Assembly (NCBI GenBank): GCA_913009915.1
Contig: CAJVYZ010000036.1
Coordinates: 1 to 11,439, forward strand
Source of the DNA: an uncultured Gemmatimonadota bacterium
Lineage (GTDB): Bacteria > Gemmatimonadota > Gemmatimonadetes > Gemmatimonadales > GWC2-71-9
Length of the DNA stretch: 11,439 bases
Reading direction: 5' to 3'
Part shown: positions 7,239 through 11,439 of the stretch, in pieces
Layout: each line of letters opens with the position of its first letter
Position numbering within the stretch: the stretch's first letter is position 1
Translations under genes and position numbers: made by a program
Notes under the pieces: generated by a model
Database searches by the model: none
What the model was told of the DNA's origin: nothing
The model's input: only the letters and a program-made list of their open reading frames with translations

Positions 7239-9868
7239 TGACCGATCTCGACCGCCTCACCACCGCCCTGTCAGACCGCTACACCATCGAGCGCGAACTC
7301 GGTGCCGGCGGCATGGCCACGGTCTACCTGGCGCACGACGTCAAGCACGACCGCAAGGTGGCGCTCAAGGTTCTGCGCCCTGACCTCGCGGCGTCGCTCG
7401 GCGCCGACCGGTTCCTGCGAGAAGTGCGCATCGCCGCCAACCTGTCGCACCCTCACATCCTTCCTTTGTATGACTCGGGTGAGGCCGACGGGTTTCTGTT
7501 CTACGTGATGCCCTACGTAGAGGGCGAGTCCTTGCGGGAGAAGCTCGAGCGCGAGGGCGAACTCCCCATCCCCGAGGCGACCCGCATCCTCAAGGAGATC
7601 GCCGACGCCCTGGCCTACGCCCACGAGCACAAGGTGGTCCACCGGGATATCAAGCCCGACAACGTGATGCTGTCCGGCCGACACGCGCTGGTGATGGACT
7701 TCGGGGTGGCCAAGGCGGTGAGCGAGGCAACCGGCCGCCACCAGGTGACCACTGTCGGTGTGGCACTGGGCACACCGACCTACATGGCGCCGGAACAGGC
7801 CGCAGCCGACCCCAATGTAGATCATCGGGCGGACATCTACGCTCTCGGCGTACTGGGCTACGAACTTATCGCCGGCCGGCCGCCGTTCATGGGCAACACC
7901 GCGCAACAGATCCTTTCGGCCCAGGTCACGGCCACTCCCGATCCACTCGCTACCTACCGGTCGACCGTTCCCCAGGCGCTGTCCGACATGATCATGCGCT
8001 GCCTGGAGAAGAGGCCGGCCGACCGGTGGCAGACGGCCGAGGAAATGCTGGAGCCGTTCGAGGCATTGAGCACCAGCAGCCAGGGCATCACCCCGGTGGA
8101 GACTCGGCCCCATCGAGCGGTTTCAGCGCGCCGCGGGCGAGGCGTCCAGATCGCCGTTGCCGCGGCCGTCATCCTGGTGGCCGTTGCTGCCGTCATGTGG
8201 AACAGAGGGTCTGGCAGCCAACCGGCACTGGCTTCTGCGGGACGGTGGATTGCCGTGCTTCCGTTCGAGAGCGCCCGGACCGACGAGGAGAGCACGTTCT
8301 TTACCGATGGTATCCACGACGACGTTCTGACCCAACTCGGCAAGATCGGATCTCTCAGGGTCATCGCGCGGAGTTCGGTCATGGAGTACCGGGGAACCGA
8401 GAAGAGTCTCCCGGTGGTGGGTGAAGAGCTGGGCGTCGACGCGCTGTTGCTGGCCAGGGTGCAGCGGGCGGGTGATCAGGTGAGGATCAACGTACAGTTG
8501 ATCGACGTCGCTACCCAGGAACAGTTGTGGGGAGAGACCTACCAGAGGGAATTGACGCTGGACAATCGATTCGCCATTCAGTCGGAGATATCGGCTGCCG
8601 TAGCGGAGGCGCTGCAGGCGGCCTTGACGCCGGATGATCGAGCGCGCCTGGCCGAGCGTCCCACGGACAACGCCCAGGCCTACGCCCTGTATCAGCGGGC
8701 CAAGGAGTACTACGAGACCAGCTTTGAGCGCGAAAATTTGAGGACCGTCGTGCAACTCGCCACGCAGGCCGTGGAGTTGGACCCCAATTTCAGCCTGGCT
8801 CTGGCGTTCTTGAGCCAGGTCCACGCTTTTACGTATTGGCAGAAGTATGACCCTACACGGGAGCGGATGACACTGGCAAAGACTCTGGCAGACAGTGCCT
8901 TGGCTCTCGATCCCGATCTCCCAGAGGGACACGTCGCGCTTGGGTATTACCACTACTGGGGGTTTCTGGACTACGCCAGGGCCTTGGAGGAATTTGCCAT
9001 CGCGGAGCGCGGAGCTCCGAATAACATCAACTTGCTTCGCGGGACTGGGGCGGTTCGGCGACGCCAGGGTCGTGTCGAGGACGGCTTGGTCTATTTCCGC
9101 CGAGCCCGAGAGATCGACCCTCGGTCGTCGAGTAACATCGCGGAGGTGGCAGGGACGCTCTCCATGCTCCGGCGTTTCAATGAAGCCGCCGCGGCGTACG
9201 ATTCAACCATCATGCTCAGTCCAGATACGCCATTCCCGAGAATGGGGGCAATCTCTCTCCGGCTGGCGTGTTGTGCCGACACCGTTGGAGCCCAACGCTC
9301 CATCGACGAGGCCCGGAGGGTCGGCATACCGGCCGAATACCTGGACGAGGTCGGTGGCTATGTCGCCTGGTTGAAGCGTGACTACGGTGTGATGTTGACG
9401 CTGAACGAAAGACTGCCTTTTTCCAGGAACGATCAGTACATGTACATCCCGAGTGTGTTCTCCCAAGGGATGGCCTTGCGAGGCCTGGGCGATTCCTCCC
9501 GAGCGACGGCCGCCTTCGAGGCCGCGATCGAGGAACTCGACAGCCTGATCACGGAGCGTCCAGACGATGAGCGACTGCATAGCGCTTTGGGAGTTACCTA
9601 CGCAATGTTGGGGATGGAGGACGAAGCGTTGCGGGCGGCCCGGCGTGGGGTGGAACTCCTCCCCTTCGAACGCGAGGCATGGCGCGGTGGCTATCGTCTG
9701 GCCGACCTGGCAACCGTGTTCGCCCAGTTCGGTCAGGCCGACTCCGCAGCGCACTATCTGGAATTCCTCCTCGATCATCCTGGCGACGTAACCGTACCAC
9801 TCTTGCGCCTGGATCCGGTGTGGGATCCAATCCGTGACACGCCGGAGTTTCGGAAGCTGGTGGAGTGA
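7238..9868 (+). CDS. Transmembrane Ser/Thr protein kinase with TolB-N-like domain and TPRs (kinase 2)
   Basis: This 876-residue Hanks-type kinase has GAGGMATV at 22-29, K44, HRD D137, DFG D154 and GTPTYMAPEQ in the activation segment, so it looks catalytically complete. A single membrane segment lies at ~305-321 (IAVAAAVILVAVAAVMW) after an Arg-rich stretch, so the kinase should be cytoplasmic. Residues ~336-463 match the TolB N-terminal-like domain (COG5616/FlgO type): IAVLPFES, FFTDGIHDDVLTQLGKI, LRVIARSSVMEYRG, GEELGVDALLLARVQR, VRINVQLIDVATQEQLWGETYQR. Residues ~478-870 are TPR-like helical repeats, ending RLDPVWDPIRDTPEFRKLVE, a tail typical of such proteins. The heads are probably for protein-protein binding. 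Its kinase domain differs from kinases 1 and 3 in the helix-C and substrate-lobe regions (AADPNVDHRADIYALGVLGYE), so it is an older branch and not a recent copy. Start as in the paralogues. Targets and ligand are unknown. Confidence 0.95.
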   Translation: MTDLDRLTTALSDRYTIERELGAGGMATVYLAHDVKHDRKVALKVLRPDLAASLGADRFLREVRIAANLSHPHILPLYDSGEADGFLFYVMPYVEGESLREKLEREGELPIPEATRILKEIADALAYAHEHKVVHRDIKPDNVMLSGRHALVMDFGVAKAVSEATGRHQVTTVGVALGTPTYMAPEQAAADPNVDHRADIYALGVLGYELIAGRPPFMGNTAQQILSAQVTATPDPLATYRSTVPQALSDMIMRCLEKRPADRWQTAEEMLEPFEALSTSSQGITPVETRPHRAVSARRGRGVQIAVAAAVILVAVAAVMWNRGSGSQPALASAGRWIAVLPFESARTDEESTFFTDGIHDDVLTQLGKIGSLRVIARSSVMEYRGTEKSLPVVGEELGVDALLLARVQRAGDQVRINVQLIDVATQEQLWGETYQRELTLDNRFAIQSEISAAVAEALQAALTPDDRARLAERPTDNAQAYALYQRAKEYYETSFERENLRTVVQLATQAVELDPNFSLALAFLSQVHAFTYWQKYDPTRERMTLAKTLADSALALDPDLPEGHVALGYYHYWGFLDYARALEEFAIAERGAPNNINLLRGTGAVRRRQGRVEDGLVYFRRAREIDPRSSSNIAEVAGTLSMLRRFNEAAAAYDSTIMLSPDTPFPRMGAISLRLACCADTVGAQRSIDEARRVGIPAEYLDEVGGYVAWLKRDYGVMLTLNERLPFSRNDQYMYIPSVFSQGMALRGLGDSSRATAAFEAAIEELDSLITERPDDERLHSALGVTYAMLGMEDEALRAARRGVELLPFEREAWRGGYRLADLATVFAQFGQADSAAHYLEFLLDHPGDVTVPLLRLDPVWDPIRDTPEFRKLVE

Positions 9869-9930
9869 ATGAATGCGCGGTGCGGCTGGGCAGTGGACGT
9901 GGACTGTGAACAGTTGACCGTCCAAGGCGT

Positions 9931-9965
9931 GTGGCTAGTGGCCAGTGGCTGGTGGCTAGTAGCTT
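9931..9965. repeat. Heptamer array, left arm of gap 3
   Basis: There are five 7-nt units: GTGGCTA, GTGGCCA, GTGGCTG, GTGGCTA and GTAGCTT. The array starts 62 nt after the kinase 2 stop. The stretch before it (9895-9924) shows a fainter 7-nt rhythm of TGGACnG type, perhaps an older, decayed array. An 8-bp direct repeat, ACCGTCCA, occurs on either side of the array, at 9917-9924 and 9981-9988. Confidence 0.88.
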
Positions 9966-10008
9966 GTCACCGAGCTCCCAACCGTCCATGCCACTTGCCA
10001 CCAGCCAC
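9945..10008. repeat. Inverted repeat pairing the two gap 3 arrays (12-bp stem)
   Basis: GTGGCTGGTGGC at 9945-9956 is the perfect reverse complement of GCCACCAGCCAC at 9997-10008, with 40 nt between them. Partial matches continue on both sides through the heptamer arrays. The RNA could fold so that the array next to the kinase 3 start codon is paired. There is no T-run after the stem, so an intrinsic terminator is unlikely. Confidence 0.85.
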
Positions 10009-10020
10009 AAGCCAATAGCC
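9990..10020. repeat. C-rich heptamer array abutting the kinase 3 start, right arm of gap 3
   Basis: The units are GCCACTT (9990-9996), GCCACCA (9997-10003), GCCACAA (10004-10010), GCCAATA (10011-10017) and a final GCC. The array ends 2 nt before the ATG at 10023. The core sequence differs from that of gaps 1 and 2, but the period, length and distance to the start codon are nearly the same. No Shine-Dalgarno is visible. Confidence 0.9.
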
Positions 10021-10022
10021 AT

Positions 10023-11439
10023 ATGACAGATCTCACCCGCCTCACCACCGCCCTCTCCGACCGCTACACCATCGAGCGAGAACTCGGGCAGGGCGGCATG
10101 GCCACCGTCTACCTGGCGCACGACGTCAAGCACGACCGCCCGGTGGCGCTCAAGGTGCTGCGCCCTGAATTGGCCGCCGTCATCGGTGGCGAGCGCTTCC
10201 TGCAGGAAATCAAAACCACCGCCAACCTGCACCACGCTCACATCCTCCCGCTGCACGACTCCGGCGAGGCCGACGGCCTGGTGTACTATGTCATGCCGTA
10301 CATCGAGGGCGAGTCGCTCCGCAGCCGTATCGACCGGGACAAGCAGTTGCCGGTGGACGAGGCCGTTCGCATCGCCCGCGAAGTGGCAGACGCCCTGGAC
10401 TACGCCCATCGCCAGGGGGTAATCCACCGCGACATCAAGCCCGACAACATCATGCTGCACGACGGCCACGTGGTGGTGGCGGATTTCGGCATCGCGCTGG
10501 CGGCGAGCCGCTCCGACGACGACTCCCGGATGACCGAGACCGGCATGTCCCTCGGCACGCCACATTACATGAGTCCCGAACAGGCCATGGGCGAGCGGGA
10601 AATTCGCGCCTCGAGCGACGTGTACGCCTTGGCCTGCGTGCTGTACGAAATGTTGATGGGGGAGCCACCGTTCACCGGGCCGACCGCCCAGGCCATCATC
10701 GCCAAGGTGATGACCGACGAGCCGATGGGGATGAGGGCGCACCGGAAGAGCGTCCCGCCACACGTCGAGAGCGCGGTGCTCGTGGGCCTCGAAAAGCTCC
10801 CGGCCGATCGCTTTGCCACCGCTGCCGAGTTCTCGGCGGCGCTCTCGGGCGCAACGACGACACGCACCGCATCGAGCGTTGGGCCCACGGCCGTGAGCCG
10901 TGGGCCATGGCGGCAGGTGGCATTCGCGGCGAGCGTCGTTGCCGTCGCGTCGTTGGCGTTCGGCGTGTGGGCGTGGCGACACCAGCCGCCTTCGCCCACG
11001 GTACGGGTGTCCGTGGCGTTTCCCGCCGGGGAGCGGATTCACCCGGCCAGTACGCGCCTGTTCGCCCTGTCTCGGGACGGCTCGCGCATGGTGTACGTCG
11101 GGCCGGACACCGCGGGAGGGAGCCAGCTCTGGCTTCGCGAAATGAACTCCTTGACGGCGCGTCCTCTGCCGGGCACCAGCGACGCGCTCGCTCCTTTCCT
11201 ATCGCCGGACGCGGAGTCAGTCGCTTACTTCACCGGCATCCCGGGAGATCTGCGGGTGGTGTCGGTCAATGGGGGACCATCGCTCACGGTAGTCCGGGAT
11301 TCCGCGACCCCGTGGGGAGGGGACTGGGACGAAGCGGGCATGATATACTTCACCAACGCGCAGAGCCGCATTGCCCGCGTGGCGGCCGGTGGAGGGATCA
11401 TTGACGTGGTGAGCCGGTTGGACTCTGCCAGCGGAGTTT
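10023..11439 (+). CDS. Transmembrane Ser/Thr protein kinase with PD40-like head (kinase 3), 3' end beyond the window
   Basis: The frame stays open from ATG 10023 to the window end, giving 472 codons with no stop. It begins MTDLTRLTTALSDRYTIERELG, like kinases 1 and 2. Motifs: GQGGMATV (22-29), VALKVL with K44, IHRDIKPDN with D137, ADFG with D154, MTETGMSLGTPHYMSPEQ. All catalytic residues are present. The membrane segment is at ~299-318 (VAFAASVVAVASLAFGVWAW). What remains of the head resembles a PD40/TolB-like propeller: FALSRDGSRMVYVG, FLSPDAESVAYFTG, LRVVSVNGGPSLTVV, DEAGMIYFTNA. The kinase domain is closer to kinase 1 than to kinase 2, sharing ELAAVIGxERFL, PHYMSPEQAMGEREI and FTGxTAQA. 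The juxtamembrane linker contains an in-frame heptamer run (10883-10910). Signalling role inferred; ligand unknown. Confidence 0.93.
   Translation, partial: MTDLTRLTTALSDRYTIERELGQGGMATVYLAHDVKHDRPVALKVLRPELAAVIGGERFLQEIKTTANLHHAHILPLHDSGEADGLVYYVMPYIEGESLRSRIDRDKQLPVDEAVRIAREVADALDYAHRQGVIHRDIKPDNIMLHDGHVVVADFGIALAASRSDDDSRMTETGMSLGTPHYMSPEQAMGEREIRASSDVYALACVLYEMLMGEPPFTGPTAQAIIAKVMTDEPMGMRAHRKSVPPHVESAVLVGLEKLPADRFATAAEFSAALSGATTTRTASSVGPTAVSRGPWRQVAFAASVVAVASLAFGVWAWRHQPPSPTVRVSVAFPAGERIHPASTRLFALSRDGSRMVYVGPDTAGGSQLWLREMNSLTARPLPGTSDALAPFLSPDAESVAYFTGIPGDLRVVSVNGGPSLTVVRDSATPWGGDWDEAGMIYFTNAQSRIARVAAGGGIIDVVSRLDSASGV
10883..10910. repeat. In-frame heptamer run and hairpin inside kinase 3 linker
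   Basis: Four 7-nt periods lie inside the coding sequence: GCCCACG, GCCGTGA, GCCGTGG and GCCATGG. They share the GCCnnnn form of the array in front of this gene. The run also forms a perfect 9-bp inverted repeat, GGCCCACGG (10882-10890) with CCGTGGGCC (10898-10906) around a 7-nt loop. It encodes the poorly conserved linker just before the membrane segment. With only four degenerate units, chance is a real alternative. Confidence 0.6.

Noticed and set aside
9917..9988. Direct repeat ACCGTCCA around the gap 3 left array as a target-site duplication
   Set aside because: Only 8 bp, no transposase or matching terminal repeats in the gap; chance or local duplication is as likely. Noted because it flanks the array.
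9945..10008. Inverted repeat as an intrinsic terminator of kinase 2
   Set aside because: The loop is 40 nt, no T-run follows, and the stem ends directly at the next start codon.
4264..10020. Tandem arrays as CRISPR
   Set aside because: Units are 7 or 9 nt, directly contiguous and without spacers; no cas gene is present.
9594..11042. 482-residue open frame on the minus strand
   Set aside because: It runs antisense through kinases 2 and 3 and the repeat gap; the + strand carries complete kinase motifs, so this is codon-bias shadow.
10900..11404. Short + strand frames at 10900-11145 and 10907-11404
   Set aside because: They overlap the kinase 3 frame, which continues with a membrane helix and PD40-like motifs; these frames have no recognisable content.

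Overview
The window is strongly GC-rich coding DNA, apart from the first 146 bases, which are sequencing artefact. From position 147 on, the content fits a member of Gemmatimonadota. The evidence is several near-identical Ser/Thr kinases opening with the MT(D/N)LxxLTTALSDRY signature, each carrying a different extracytoplasmic head, next to large secreted proteins that join a PD40 propeller to an amidohydrolase. This taxonomic call rests on remembered family resemblance and was not tested by a search.

Layout. (1) 1-146: noise, a poly-T run and a complete Illumina P5/TruSeq adapter, so the contig really begins at 147. (2) 147-596: the C-terminal end of an amidohydrolase whose 5' part is missing. 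(3) 593-4258: a second, complete paralogue of 1221 residues that overlaps the first by ATGA. It has a signal peptide, a TolB-like propeller, a helical insertion and an amidohydrolase domain. (4) 4477-7131, 7238-9868 and 10023-11439 (cut by the window end): three membrane-anchored Ser/Thr kinases in tandem. The first and third have PD40 propeller heads. The second has a TolB-N-like (COG5616-type) domain followed by TPRs. All genes are on the + strand and there is no opposing gene.

The most unusual material lies in the gaps. All three gaps upstream of the kinases are largely made of degenerate short tandem arrays. A G-rich array (7-mers in gaps 1 and 3, 9-mers in gap 2) follows the preceding stop codon. 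A C-rich heptamer array of about 30-35 nt then ends within 0-6 nt of the kinase start codon, in the place where a Shine-Dalgarno would sit. In gaps 1 and 3 the two arrays are inverted copies of the same heptamer. In gaps 1 and 2 the heptamers keep the same variant order but differ at the last base of every unit. A fifth heptamer run of the same GCCnnnn type sits in frame inside the juxtamembrane linker of the third kinase.

Working picture (inference): the kinases share one cytoplasmic catalytic module, with the membrane segment at residues ~299-321 in each, and differ in the periplasmic domain that senses or binds. The amidohydrolases are probably exported hydrolases of unknown substrate. Nothing in the sequence shows that the kinases regulate them.
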